Positions 45,601 to 56,135 of a stretch of DNA of 64,000 nt are shown here, piece after piece. The notes beneath the pieces were generated by a model, which was not told the origin of the DNA, ran no database searches, and saw nothing but the letters and a program-made list of their open reading frames with translations. The stretch comes from Phoronis australis (taxonomy: Eukaryota > Phoronida > Phoronidae), in the NCBI GenBank assembly GCA_002633005.1, contig NMRA01000007.1, forward strand, positions 1,012,811-1,076,810. Reading direction: 5' to 3'. How positions within the stretch are numbered: position 1 is the stretch's first letter; each line of letters opens with the position of its first letter. Both the position numbers and the translations under genes were made by a program.

Positions 45601-48600
45601 CGATGATAACAACATTCCTTACAAAAAATGTGGCAAGGTTTGTGTTATTGTTCCAAGCAAATCCCTCTCCCCTTCTAAGTGCTGTAATTTGCTATGCATT
45701 CTAAGAGCATCTTGTCCCAAATGGATTTACATTACGCGTATATGCCCGTGTTGTCAGGACGTCATTGGCTGACATTTTAGGCAAATTCTTTAAACGCGTG
45801 TAATATGAATTGTGACCTAACGTCTGACCACCAGCATTTTATTGAAGTACTGAATTTGAGGGGTTTTGTTTGTTTTTCAGATGCATTCCATGATGGTTAT
45901 CGGCTCGTAAACATCTGGTGACGTTACCGGTAGCTTGGGGACGTGCGACTTGTTTTATAATTTGCATTTTAGGTGGTGAGATTTAGCTTCAGCATGACTG
46001 GATGGTGCGCGTGTCTCAAGAATGTTTCACACAAAAGATTTGCTATTGTATGTATTTTTTGATGCGTTTTGAGGCTCGCTTTCAACATTTTTGAAAAGTG
46101 ATTACTTGAGTATTAACTCGCACCAAAAAGTATGTTGCTGGAGGCCACACTTTAAATTCTGCTGTTCTCAAGTGACAAATGTTGTTTTTGTGATATTGTT
46201 CTTACATCACCAAATTATCTTTGGTGTCATCAGATGTTTACGAGCCGACAACGGTCCCACAATGCATTTGAAACATGACAGCAGCTCTGTAGAGGAAATC
46301 CCACCAATCCATTTTTATTCACCATTGAAGCATGCTTCCCATGTTAAGCTGTGTTATAGTTACTGTTATTTTTAATTTAGTTAATAGTCGCTACAGACCC
46401 AGAGCAACTGCCGAGGTTAGAGGGTCTTTTGAAAAGAGGCAAAGAAAATGGCGTCCAAGACTTGAAAATGGTTGGACCAGATGGTATCCGGGAGATTGAG
46501 CCAAACTGTGTAGTGAGTAAATTGTATCACTCGTGCATCATCATAGTCACAGGGATGTTGGATTTGTATCACTCGTGCATCATCATAGTCACAGGGATGT
46601 TGGATTTTACCCAGCACAATGTTTGGAGATGTAGCAACATTCGTAACTGAATTTTTCTCTTTCACTAAGTTAAAAATGCATCTTATGATTGACCTAGTTT
46701 TCAAAATGTTGGATGTTTCTCAGCAGAGTCAGCTGTAAAGAATGACACATCAGGGATTTGTGAATAATTGTTCAATTTTTTTTTAATTTCCTGGTGTCAT
46801 CTATACAGGTGCAAAAGTGGCAGAACAATTATTTAATGTTATAATGGAATAGGAACGTACACAGCAACTTGTGAGGTGAGACTGTATCTGACAGATACAT
46901 GGAATTGTGGGTAAATACCGTGGAATACAATGTGGTGGTGTGGGATGTGCCTCTAATTTGATTATTTTATGTTACTGTGCTCCAAGCCTAGCAAGTGTGC
47001 AACCTTATATGTCAGAAAATGTGTTTGTTTGCATCGAGTTTACCAGTAGATGCATGGGTGTACTACAGTCAAAGTGCGTTAGAACGAACCCTCCCACGAC
47101 CATTATGAAATAGTCGTAGCCGAACTTCATTGCAACCAAATTAATAATATTGTATACAGTACATTTGGAACTTTTGGATAGAATTTTAAAACTGAACGAA
47201 TGTTATAAAGCCGGTTCGTTGTAACACTCTTTGTTGAATATCTTAAAAAAAACACTTGGAACAGATCTGGATATTTGAATTATTTTCGCTTTTTTAATTC
47301 CAGGGCTTAAAGGCCATCCACTCACCTCACACTGGCATCGTGGATTTTGGTCAGGTTACGCAGTCCTACGGTGAAAACTTTACATCCATGGGTGGTGTAA
47401 TTTATACTAATTATGAAGTGACAAAGTTTGAGGAGACAAAGGACAGTCGAGGGTCAGATGGCTTAGAGGGTGGGAGCTATCCTGTTACTATCCATGGCAA
47501 AAAGGTACTGACAGTGAGGTCTGGGCTGCAATTGACCTATCGCAAGCTCCGCCTGGTTTGCGAAAAGTCATGTGACACCTGACAAACAAGCAATAAGTTA
47601 CGCCCGACAAACAAACAATAAGTTTTACCTGACAACGTGTTGTTTGTTGGGTAAAATGGCGGCTTGAAAATGAAGGTGTGTCAAGAATTTTGTGTTCTGA
47701 TTGGTCAGTTAAGCCATCACTCAAAATCCTGGCGATAGGTCAATTCATAGGGTACAAGACGGGAACCAGCACTTGTTGGGCGAAAAATCTTTAGTTTTGG
47801 AGCGGAAACAGTTAATTCAATCTGACCTCCAATTCAACACTTTAACCTCAACAACTATTTAATTGGTCACCATTTTGCTAGAATAGGCTACCATAGAAAG
47901 GGCTCCTGACCACACTCACAAGACACTCGCATTTCATTCGTGGGATTTTGTGAGGTCTTGCTTCTCTCGAAGTAAAATAGGTCTACAGAAGCCGGTCCTG
48001 TTGTGTGTGCATTCAAATAGTTTTGTTTTTTTAATTTGAAGTGCAAATTTTACTTCACAAAATTACATGACTTTCAAAAATTCAACAGAAAATGTCACGA
48101 TTTGAGTTTGATTTTGAGTTCAGTGATTAGACTTGTACCCTGTGAGCTGCTGCGCAAAACTCTGTGGCTATGCACTTGATTCATAACACACGCTTATGTT
48201 ATCTTACGACTGATCTTACATCCTTTTTGAGAGTTTTAAACAGTCATAAGATAAAATTTGCGTTCTCTTTTTGTTCCACATTTTCTTTTTCGAATTTTCA
48301 TGGTTTGTGTACGAAGCACAGTATGTTACAATTTTGATTAATTTGGTATTTACATTGTCTGTCACATGAATTTTATTGGTACTCAAAATGTATTGTCACA
48401 TGTAAAAACCTTTAGTTACCTTTAGTTACCTTTCTGTAATTTAACAATAGTTCAAGAGTTTCATGAAGCTGACTAAAGACTTGAGACAGAAATTTGGGGC
48501 CCGTTCCAAGAAACTGACTTAAGTTCAAGTTTGACTTAAGTCTAAAATTTGTCTTAACTTCTATACTTTGAAACTTCCACATCCGGTCAGACAGTTAAAA

Positions 48601-51600
48601 TTAAGATAAAAGTTTTATCAAAAACTTAATTCAAACTTAATTTCTCTTTCTTGAAACAGTCTCGGGGCAAATTTAATTTTTATCTTAAAATTTACTAAAA
48701 TTTAAGATTTTTCTTAGCTAAGTCAGTTTTGTTGAAACGGACCGCTTGGTCTTGCACTGCCAATTCACATTACCACATAAAGGTTTAGTCGCGCAGTTAT
48801 TACCTCATCGAAGGCTAGAAATAGTACAAATTGTCTATGGATATATTCTCCAATATTTTTGTTCTTTTGCTAAACTGAGTGTTCATTTTTTCAGAAATAG
48901 TTTATGTGGAGCGGAAGACCAAATTTCTGTCTTAAGTCACTTTTCATGAAACAGACCCCCAAGTGTTTGATCTTAACATCAGTCATTTCAGAGTAGTTGG
49001 TTCTCTGCCAATCGATAGATGTCAAATAGGAGCAGTTCATAAATTACGTGCCTGTATGTGTCTGTATGTGTCTGTATGTGTCTGCCACAAAAAGTAAATT
49101 TTATTCTCCAGCTACTCTGGTAGCCATCTTGTCGGAGTCTTAACAGAAATTAAAAATATTACGATTGTTAAATATTTAATCTGCTTATTTCGAGAACGAT
49201 AATGCATGTTGAAAGTAATAACTTTTGAGTATTAAACTGACGTGGGTGAAAATTCATTTTGTGAAATTTTTCGCTAAAATGAAGCAGAGAGAGTATCTTT
49301 ACTTCAACACAGGGTGAGACAGTGAGAGCGCGCTACGTGCTGACGTGTGGAGGTCTTCATGCTGATCGTCTGGCTGAGTTGTCTGGCTGTAGCCAGGAGC
49401 CTCGTATCGTACCCTTCAGGGGAGACTATTTGGAGCTGGTGCCCGAGAAGAGAGACCTCGTCCGCGGAAACATTTACCCAGTGAGTCGAATATAATGCAT
49501 TGCAGATGTCTATTAACATAATGCATTGCAGATGTCTATAACAGAATGCATGTCAAGTTAAAACTGCTGTTCAATGACCTGCTTTATTTTCCGGCTTAAG
49601 ACACTTTATTTGATAAGATTTAAACAATGGCATTTTTTGTTTGTTACAGTTGCTTTGAAATTGGTTGATTAACTTGTGCGTAGATACAGAACACGCCAAA
49701 AGTATTAACAAGAAGTTAGAAAGTTGGCTAAGCCATTCTGAAATTAAAATGTTGTCAATATAAGTCATTACCAGTCTATTTTGTGTTAACATTATTATTT
49801 ATCATGACGCGAAAACAGTACATAACATGTAAACTTGGAATTGTCGTGAAGACTTGACTGAGACCTCAGGGTCTCGCGCTCCACTGGCTTATTAACACTA
49901 ATTTGAAATTGCTTTGTCCAGTCACGCGTTGTGGGTCATAAATCAAGATAATGCAAATCGTGTTTCTTCAGGCAGTTCTTATCACCAAACCATCGGCTTC
50001 ACAGGCAACAAAATGTTATTCACGGCAATAAAATGTAATCAGCCGAATGATCTGTGATCCCAGACTGTCCGTCCAGAGTTGCCCCATTGACAAGTCTTGA
50101 CGGTCTCTCAGAGGATTTAATGTTATGTTTGTATGATTACTTTTATCTTGTTCTGTAGGTACTGTGGCAAAGGGGCTTACAAAGTAAAACGATTATGTTA
50201 ATGCCCCCATGTAGTTGATATTTGCAGCAAAGATCTTTGTTTTTTCATTAGGCAAGTTAGCTCTCCTAATTACAGAGGTTGAATGGAGTCCATTGATTGT
50301 TCCCATCAGGAAGATTCATCACTACTCACTTCATTTCAGTTAGCAATTTCTGTTTAACCTATTTACGGCTGTATAGCGTAAATTGAATTTCATCCAAATA
50401 TTGCAGTTTTTGGCGAGTCACGCTCAGCATGGCTGGGTTTACATGTTCATTGCAGCACTTTAAAGTGAACTGACTGGCATACTTTCATTTCTAGTTTCAA
50501 CACCGTCAACTATTGAGGTCCCATTATAGATGGTTGAAAACAGTCTCAATCAGTGCAAACGTTTTACAACCCAGAGAACACAAACCACATCTCACAGCTA
50601 TTTGGGCGTCTACAGACTAAACTTGTAGACTGAGTAATGTAACCAACTACTTATGTCTGACCGTTTGTCAACTATAGCCTTGCTTGTATAGAAGTGTTGT
50701 AAATCATAGAATTTTGCCATTTGTAAAAATATAGCACAAAGTGCCATTTGGTTTTTCTTTCTAGGTACCTAATCCAAAGTTTCCATTTCTCGGCGTCCAT
50801 TTTACCCCAAGGATGGATGGGAATGTCTGGCTTGGACCCAACGCTGTACTGGCTTTCAAGAGGGAAGGTTACAACCTATTAGACTTTAACCTGAAAGACT
50901 TCTGGGACGCAGCTTCATTTAGGTAATGGTTACACACGCAAACATGCATGCGCACACGCACACACACACACACACGCACACGCACACGCACACACACAAC
51001 TGACCTTTTTACAGATAGCAGACTGTATACAATTTGTTTTGATTCATACAGTGAACTTTGACTGTAAAGAATGTTTTTAAAAGGCTCTGGAAGGGTTCAG
51101 TGCAATGCAGTTGGACTGTAGCATTTTGTGTAGACAGTGATTCACAACTTGCCTTATTTTTATTTTTGATCTAAGTTGCAGTTATCATATTCATTGGTAC
51201 AGAATTCTGCAAATTGTTTCTGTAGAAATGCTGTGGGTAAATTATTCCGTTATGGTTTTTATTTCTGATTGCATCATGTGTAAGAACTGTTTGACAGTAT
51301 TCTCGTTATGTCAGTTATTGAGTGTGTATAAATTACTGGATTAGCAGCACGTATAATTACAATACAAGACTTCTATCATTTTCTTTCAGTGGTTTGCAGA
51401 AGCTGGTGCTACGTAACTTCTCCTATGCTGTGGGTGAGCTGTACCGGGGCTTCAACATCACAGCCACGGTCAAACAGTTGGCAAAATTTGTCCCTCAGCT
51501 GACTATGGCGGATATTAAAAGGTATACCCAGTGTTTGTCCAAGGCTGCGTTTTTGCATTACTCGACACAGTTAAGCTAAAGAGGACGAACATTGAGTTCT

Positions 51601-54600
51601 TGGGTGCGTCACCTTGGGTGCAATTTCAATAAGTATTAAGAAATAAAACTACAGAAATGAAAAGATTCCATTTCACTTCTTGGTTATCTTCCTGTATTAA
51701 TATACAAATGACGCAAGATTCACCTCCCTTTCCAGTATATATGGAGCTCCCTTCCGTTATAGTGTACGCAAATGATTTCTGGACTAGGGATATTGAGAAA
51801 TTGAAACGAATCCCAAAATTTGTTGGCTTGCCGCTGCGTCCAATTAATCCCAGTGTTTGCAAGTGCAGGGCAAACATTATACATCCACATTGGTTGATGT
51901 AGTTTATTACATCACATGGTTTGGAATTTGAAGTGTAATCTCACAAGCATATTTTGCCAAAAAAATTTTCACAGGGTTGAAAATAAACTTTAAACAAATA
52001 GTAGTATGTGTTGCTCAGTGTGCAGTCTACAGTGAAGGTCTACGAGCGAAATTTAGAACGGCACAAGTATTTTACTCCTTTGCTGTAGCGCTAGATTCAG
52101 ACCATGATGTCGCTGTATTCTCTATTGCGATATGTTTTGTCAATCTAATGACACTTCCAGCTTTGTGGTGTATGCATGCATACGTGCGTACATGTAGACA
52201 GGGTGAATATTTATGTTTTTAAAAGCAAGCATATGAATTTCAGCGTTGAAACCAAGGTTGTGTTCGGTAAGGCTAAGTTTCTAGCGAGTTTGCTGAGATC
52301 AAGCAAGTCTTCTGAAGTGATCACCATGCATTACAATTAAAGTACACAATCTCTACGAGCATCTTGATTTACATTACAGCCCCGTTTTGCTTTGTTTGTC
52401 TGAAGAAACGAAAGTTCTAAAGCAATTCGAGTCAAGTCTTCAAGTATTGTCCTGAGTGAGGCAGTATTTTGAACTGTCTTCGATTTCATCTGAATTTGAA
52501 TAACAAAAATTTTTTTACTTTATATTTTACCTACAATATGGATGTCAAGTGAAATCCTATTTTATAAAATGTGTCCACAAAAATAAAGATCAAGAAAATT
52601 TTAGTTCATTACCAGTATGCAGTTAATGACCAAAAAAAGAACTGTCCGGGAATTTATCGTTCCACAAATAGGCTTATGTGATAGAAATATTTTTTGCATT
52701 GTAAAATTTAACTGAAATAAACGTTTTTGCACAAAGTCAAAATAATGATAAAAAAGAGACAAAACAAGAGAAAACTAGAAATCAAGAAGAAATCAGAACC
52801 AAAAAAAGATGAAATCTTTTTAACAGAGGAAAATTCCAGGCCCTCAGCATGGTTTGTTATGTGTAGATGTCAAAATTAAATAACTTTTGGTAAATGTTCC
52901 ATTATTTGCAGTAATCAGTATTTGGAAAATGGAAGAATGATAAGGGCTGTTCCAGTAAAATCTGTATGGGAGGGGGAGGAAGGCACCTTTTTTTCGCACC
53001 CACCACCCAAATTTTTCATTTATTTCTTTGAAATGCAACCACCCGTAATTTTTTTTTTGTTCTTGTGGTTGACTGCACATGTGCTTGAGTTTATCTGTTC
53101 CTCCATCACCACTAACGTCATTCATTACTAAGAAAACATATGTTTCTTATATATGGTAATTAGCCGTCGAGAAATTCGAGCACCTGTGGTTAAATGGTGT
53201 TATGGGCATGCCGATGAGGAGATCGGAGGGAGTGAAAAAGTCGGAGCTTTTTGCAAGTTGCATTTTTGTTTCAGTTTTTGATTCTGTGCGGATTGTTTGT
53301 AAAATTTACTAAAATTACCCACCATCAAACATTTATGGCCCAATGACACAACAACGACCTGTAAATTTTTTTTTTTTTTTGAAGTACGACCACCAGCCAT
53401 TTTGAATTTAAATCAAACGCAACCACCCATAAATTTCTATTTCAGTTGCCTTCCCCCCCNTCACCTTGGGTGCAATTTCAATAAGTATTAAGAAATAAAA
53501 CTACAGAAATGAAGATTCCATTTCACTTCTTGGTTATCTTCCTGTATTAATACACAAATGACACAAGATTCACCTCCCTTTCCAGTATATATCGAGCTCC
53601 CTTCCGTTATAGTGTACGCTAATGATTTCTGGATTAAGGATATTGAGAAATTGAAACGAATCCCAAAATTTGTTGCAGCTGCGTCCAATTAATCCCAGTG
53701 TTTGCAAGTGCAGGGCAAACATTATACATCCACATTGGTTGATGTAGTTTATTACATCACATGGTTTGGAATTTGAAGTGTAATCTCACAAGCATATTTC
53801 GCCAAAAAAAATTTCACAGGTTGAAAATAAACTTTAAACAAATAGTAGTATGTGTTGCTCAGTGTGCAGTCTACAGTGAAGGTCTACGAGCGAAATTTAG
53901 AACAGCACAAGTATTTTACTCCTTTGCTGTAGCGCTAGATTCAGAAAATGATGTCGCTGTATTCTCTATTGCGATATGTTTTGTCAATCTAATGACACTT
54001 CCAGCTTTGTGGTGTATGCATGCATACGTGCGTACATGTAGACAGGGTGAATATTTGTTTTTAAAAGCAAGCAAAATATGAATTTCAGTGTTGAAACCAA
54101 GGTTGTGTTCGGTAAGGCTAAGTTTCTAGCGAGTTTGCTGAGATCAAGCAAGTCTTCTGAAGTGATCACCATGCATACAATTAAAGTACACAATCTCTAC
54201 GAGCATTTTGATTTACATTACAGCTCCGTTTTGCTTTGTTTGTTTGAAGAAACGAAAGTCTTCAAGTATTGTCCTGAGTGAGGCAGTATTTTGAACCGTC
54301 TTCGATTTCATCTGAATTTGAATAACAAAAATTTTTTACTTTATATTTAACCTACAATATGGATGTCAAGTGAAATCCTATTTTATAAAATGTGTCCACA
54401 AAAATAAAGATCAAGAAAATTTTAGTTCATTACCAGTATGCAGTTAATGACCAAAAAAAGAACTGTCCGGGAATTTATCGTTCCACAAATAGGCTTGTGT
54501 GATAGAAATATTTTTTGCATTGTAAAATTTAACTGAAATAAACGTTTTTGCACAAAGTCAAAATAATGATAAAAAAAGAGACAAAACAAGAGAAAACTAG

Positions 54601-55067
54601 AAATCAAGAAGAAATCAGAACCAAAAAAAAGATGAAATCTTTTTAACAGAGGAAAATTCCAGGCCCTCAGCATGGTTTGTTATGTGTAGATGTCAAAATT
54701 AAATAACTTTTGGTAAATGTTCCATTATTTGCAGTAATCAGTATTTGGAAAATGGAAGAATGATAATTTTGGCAGTTAATTTTGTGAGAAATAAGAGAAT
54801 TACCATAATAATAAACTGTGCGTTTCCAAAAGAACACTTCGTTATTCCTGTCTTCCATACACCATTTCCAGAGGACCATCGGGCGTTCGCGCTCAGGCCT
54901 TGGACAGCGATGGAAATTTGGTGGATGACTTCGTCTTCGACTACGGCACTGGGCCGCTACGGAAGCGCATGTTACACGTGAGGAATGCTCCATCGCCAGC
55001 TTGCACCTCGTCATTGGCCATCGCCAGGACGATAGCAGACGAAGTGGAGACTAAATTTGAGCTGTAG
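42556..55067 (+). CDS. L2HGDH: L2HGDH, mitochondrial L-2-hydroxyglutarate dehydrogenase, complete
   Basis: Exons 42556-42674, 44734-44864, 45486-45637, 46381-46512, 47304-47504, 49313-49480, 50765-50922, 51390-51521 and 54872-55067 join to 462 residues and TAG; human L2HGDH is 463. The enzyme is an FAD-linked member of the DAO family that oxidises L-2-hydroxyglutarate to 2-oxoglutarate at the mitochondrial inner membrane, a metabolite-repair role. Seen: a basic, Ser/Thr-rich presequence (1-40) ending RFLSTS; the Rossmann motif [10 protein letters not shown] (49-58); HAGIYY (96-101); [11 protein letters not shown] and [18 protein letters not shown]; and C-terminal [13 protein letters not shown], all as in the human enzyme. 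Odd: residues 88-93 differ from the usual TGHNSG, and intron 8 contains a probable assembly duplication. It shares a promoter region with TRIM9. Confidence 0.97.
42718..42732 (-). promoter_or_regulatory. CTCF-like site at the L2HGDH/TRIM9 divergent locus
   Basis: On the - strand the bases read CCAGTAGAGGGCGCA, a full match to the CTCF core CCASYAGRKGGCR. It starts 44 bp after L2HGDH exon 1. CTCF occurs in bilaterians; similar motifs also occur in mobile elements, so binding is inference. Confidence 0.4.
44055..44124. mobile_element. Short hairpin element, third copy
   Basis: CATGGGCGGC at the left and GCCGCCCATG at the right are perfect inverted ends. The interior GCTTTAGCCCCCACTTTTTT and CAGTGCTGTG match the copies at 20840-20982. 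Confidence 0.7.
44337..44640 (+). repeat. Dispersed repeat family A/B pieces
   Basis: GGTACATTAAAAACAAAACA, ACGGTATCAATAACATG and TTTTTCAAGATGAAAACTGA match the start of family A; GTGTGACCCAC and GGTAAAAAGTCAAAAATCCA near 44565-44608 match 12794 and 62230. Confidence 0.55.
44734..44864 (+). CDS. L2HGDH: L2HGDH exon 2: FAD-binding Rossmann motif
   Basis: Residues 40-83 with GGGIVG dinucleotide motif and [18 protein letters not shown], whose acidic end binds the adenosine ribose in this fold. Acceptor TTTCCAG. Confidence 0.97.
45486..45637 (+). CDS. L2HGDH: L2HGDH exon 3: FAD contact region
   Basis: Residues 84-134, [18 protein letters not shown] onward. VIHAGIYY is intact, but the preceding TGHNSG of most homologues reads SSRSSN. 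Confidence 0.96.
45881..46267. mobile_element. Foldback element with about 43-bp inverted ends
   Basis: TCGGCTCGTAAACATCT at 45900-45916 is a perfect inverted match to 46232-46248, and similarity runs outward to ATGCATT at both ends. The interior of about 300 bp has no coding frame. Confidence 0.8.
46381..46512 (+). CDS. L2HGDH: L2HGDH exon 4
   Basis: 44 codons, [20 protein letters not shown] to IREIEPNCV, colinear with human. Acceptor TAATTTAG, donor GTGAGT. A 42-bp direct duplication starts 9 bp into the next intron. Confidence 0.96.
46513..47303 (+). other. L2HGDH intron 4
   Basis: A 42-bp direct duplication lies at 46522-46605. I see nothing else. Confidence 0.65.
46522..46605. repeat. 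Exact direct duplication, 42-bp unit, two copies
   Basis: TTGTATCACTCGTGCATCAT begins at 46522 and again at 46564; the units look identical. Confidence 0.92.
47304..47504 (+). CDS. L2HGDH: L2HGDH exon 5
   Basis: 67 codons, [20 protein letters not shown] to [18 protein letters not shown] is a conserved substrate-domain block. Confidence 0.96.
47531..47744. mobile_element. MITE-like element with ATTGACCTATCGC inverted ends
   Basis: ATTGACCTATCGC at 47531-47543 is perfectly inverted at 47732-47744. Inside there are two units of GACAAACAANCAATAAGTT. It sits 26 bp after the exon 5 donor. Confidence 0.75.
47816..47985 (-). repeat. Dispersed repeat family C, inverted copy
   Basis: CCAATTCAACACTTTAACCT, AATTGGTCACCATTTTGCTA and GTGAGGTCTTGCTTCTCTCG line up with 60811-60965 and with the inverse of 57985-58118. 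Confidence 0.55.
48458..48957. mobile_element. Family M MITE carrying a second inserted MITE
   Basis: The outer ends are TTTCATGAAGCTGACTAAAG (48459) and CTTAAGTCACTTTTCATGAA (ending near 48950). Inside the left arm, after GACAGAAATTTGG, sits a second element at about 48499-48743 with inverted ends CCGTTCCAAGAAACTGACTTA and AAGTCAGTTTTGTTGAAACGG. After it the outer arm resumes with TTGGTCTTGCACT. Confidence 0.7.
49053..49083. repeat. Short tandem repeat, TGTATGTGTC x3
   Basis: Three perfect 10-bp units. Confidence 0.85.
49313..49480 (+). CDS. L2HGDH: L2HGDH exon 6
   Basis: 56 codons with [18 protein letters not shown] and [15 protein letters not shown]. The usual CAGL is CGGL here. Confidence 0.96.
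49481..50764 (+). other. L2HGDH intron 6
   Basis: A near-duplication, AATGCATTGCAGATGTCTAT, occurs at 49494 and 49520. I see nothing else in 1.3 kb. Confidence 0.6.
50765..50922 (+). CDS. L2HGDH: L2HGDH exon 7
   Basis: [19 protein letters not shown] and [15 protein letters not shown], almost the same as human. Acceptor TTTCTAG; a CA-rich microsatellite follows the donor. Confidence 0.97.
50936..50998. repeat. CA-rich microsatellite
   Basis: Interrupted (CA)n/(CG)n run just after the donor of L2HGDH exon 7. Confidence 0.9.
51390..51521 (+). CDS. L2HGDH: L2HGDH exon 8
   Basis: Residues 354-397, [20 protein letters not shown] to [11 protein letters not shown], ending in a split Arg codon that continues after the duplicated intron. 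Confidence 0.96.
51609..52943 (+). repeat. 1.3-kb direct duplication, copy 1
   Basis: Starts TCACCTTGGGTGCAATTTC and ends GGAAGAATGATAA. Copy 2 at 53461-54766 is the same throughout, with scattered substitutions and small indels. Short open frames inside occur in both copies and have no known domain. Confidence 0.95.
52944..53459. mobile_element. Truncated MITE-like insert ending at the N
   Basis: It starts GGGCTGTTCCAGTAAAATC directly after the end of copy 1. GGGGGAGGAAGGCA near the start is inverted as TTGCCTTCCCCCCC at the end, and AACCACCC occurs in both halves. The expected outer right end is missing; the sequence stops in a C run at the N. Confidence 0.6.
53460..53460. other. Assembly gap or ambiguous base (N)
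   Basis: The only N in the window. It follows a run of C and directly precedes copy 2 of the duplication. Confidence 0.98.
53461..54766 (+). repeat. 1.3-kb direct duplication, copy 2
   Basis: Begins at the same base as copy 1, immediately after the N, and runs on into the L2HGDH exon 9 acceptor without the MITE-like insert. Confidence 0.95.
54872..55067 (+). CDS. L2HGDH: L2HGDH exon 9: C-terminus
   Basis: [20 protein letters not shown], then [17 protein letters not shown] and [10 protein letters not shown] with TAG at 55065-55067. Acceptor CATTTCCAG. Confidence 0.97.
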
Positions 55068-55345
55068 CTGCGTCGTGTTAAATTTACTTTTGGTGCTTTA
55101 GTGAAGCAATGCTTTTTGGCATGATGTTTTTGTGCAGAATGTCATTATGAAAGGGCTTGCCGCCGATTTATATTTTAATAATTTTAGAATTTTATTTGTC
55201 CTTTTTAATGACCAAAGGGTTTATAAGTATAGGAACAAAATAATGCATGCTATTTGTAAGTCAATACAATATTTGTGTTGTCATTCCAGGTAACACAGTA
55301 CAATGAGACTTGTGTAATAAATAATGTCACTTATCATACAAGTTC
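55068..55345 (+). other. L2HGDH 3' UTR
   Basis: From the TAG to just after AATAAA at 55316-55321. No gene is seen in it. Confidence 0.6.
55316..55321 (+). terminator. Poly(A) signal, L2HGDH
   Basis: AATAAA 249 bp after the stop codon, the first good signal on this strand. Confidence 0.6.
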
Positions 55346-56118
55346 TACTTTTTATTTTGTACAAATACAAAAGATACTTTACAGACAAAGCGAAAAACAA
55401 AAGTTCCAGACTCGGTCGTAAACCATGAGCAAAAAATGCCCCGTGACACACAGAATCGCAATTGCTTTCATTGTGATGAATGACTTCAAAGGAAATTACC
55501 TCTACATATTGTAAATTCTCGCCTACCAGACTGGTAGTCCATACATACATACACAGAATGGACAAATCCATTTTTATGACAAAACTGGCATTAAAGCTGT
55601 ATTTTCTGTCAAAAAAATAAATTTTGATTTAGGCTTCTTACCATTCCAAAACGTGTCGTGTCTAGTTCCTTACTCAATTTAGAAGTGATCTCTGGGATCC
55701 TGAACAACAGATGGCTATGTCTGCAGATCTAACATGTAACTTTCATATCACAGTGTGAAATTTTGTGAGCTTGGTATAAAGAAATACCTGTCAAATACTC
55801 CAAACCCAGAAAACACGCTAACAAAGGAAAAGTTTGTGTCAGACCAATTTCATAGCGGCGTGTGGCCTAAATTAAAACTCGTTTTTGACAGAAAGCACAC
55901 TGCTTTGAAAGTTGTTTGTTGTTTTATTGGCGACTTGTTTCCATCTCCAACCCTTACATATCCTGCATCCTAAATTCCACCAAAATTTCCCAGTCTCGTA
56001 CACAAGTATTTACAGTAGCTATTGCTATGTACATCATATGTAATGTTGGTCCTTTTAGGTGACCACTCTATAACCACACAGGCGTCTGCTACCCCCACTT
56101 CTTCCAAGTCCTGGCTCT
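55330..56118 (-). other. EIF4A3 3' UTR
   Basis: From the EIF4A3 stop to reverse-strand AATAAA at 55351-55356; a nearer one lies at 55923-55928. No other coding region is seen. Confidence 0.5.
55351..55356 (-). terminator. Poly(A) signal, EIF4A3 candidate
   Basis: TTTATT on the + strand. If used, the EIF4A3 end would fall within about 20 bp of the L2HGDH end. The alternative is 55923-55928. Confidence 0.4.
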
Positions 56119-56135
56119 TTAAATCAGATCGGCAA
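56119..56135 (-). CDS. EIF4A3: EIF4A3 last exon (five codons)
   Basis: Acceptor TGCGTTTTCAG, then TTGCCGATCTGATTTAA. With the preceding G this reads Val-Ala-Asp-Leu-Ile-stop, the exact C-terminus of eIF4A3. Only 17 coding bases, so gene finders are likely to miss it. Confidence 0.93.

Larger units (their letters stand above)
44865..46380 (+). other. L2HGDH introns 2 and 3
   Basis: Apart from exon 3 (45486-45637) this stretch holds one foldback element at 45881-46267. I see nothing in 44865-45485. Confidence 0.6.
47505..49312 (+). other. L2HGDH intron 5
   Basis: Largely mobile-element debris: a MITE at 47531-47744, an inverted family C copy at 47816-47985, a nested MITE pair at 48458-48957 and a 10-bp tandem repeat at 49053-49083. 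Confidence 0.65.
51522..54871 (+). other. L2HGDH intron 8, disrupted by a duplication
   Basis: Consists of duplication copy 1, a MITE-like insert, an N, then duplication copy 2. Outside these it holds only about 90 bp at each side with nothing recognisable. Confidence 0.8.

Noticed and set aside
51657-51902. Open frames of about 80-106 codons repeated in both duplication copies
   Set aside because: They appear twice only because the DNA does; there is no known domain and they lie in an intron.
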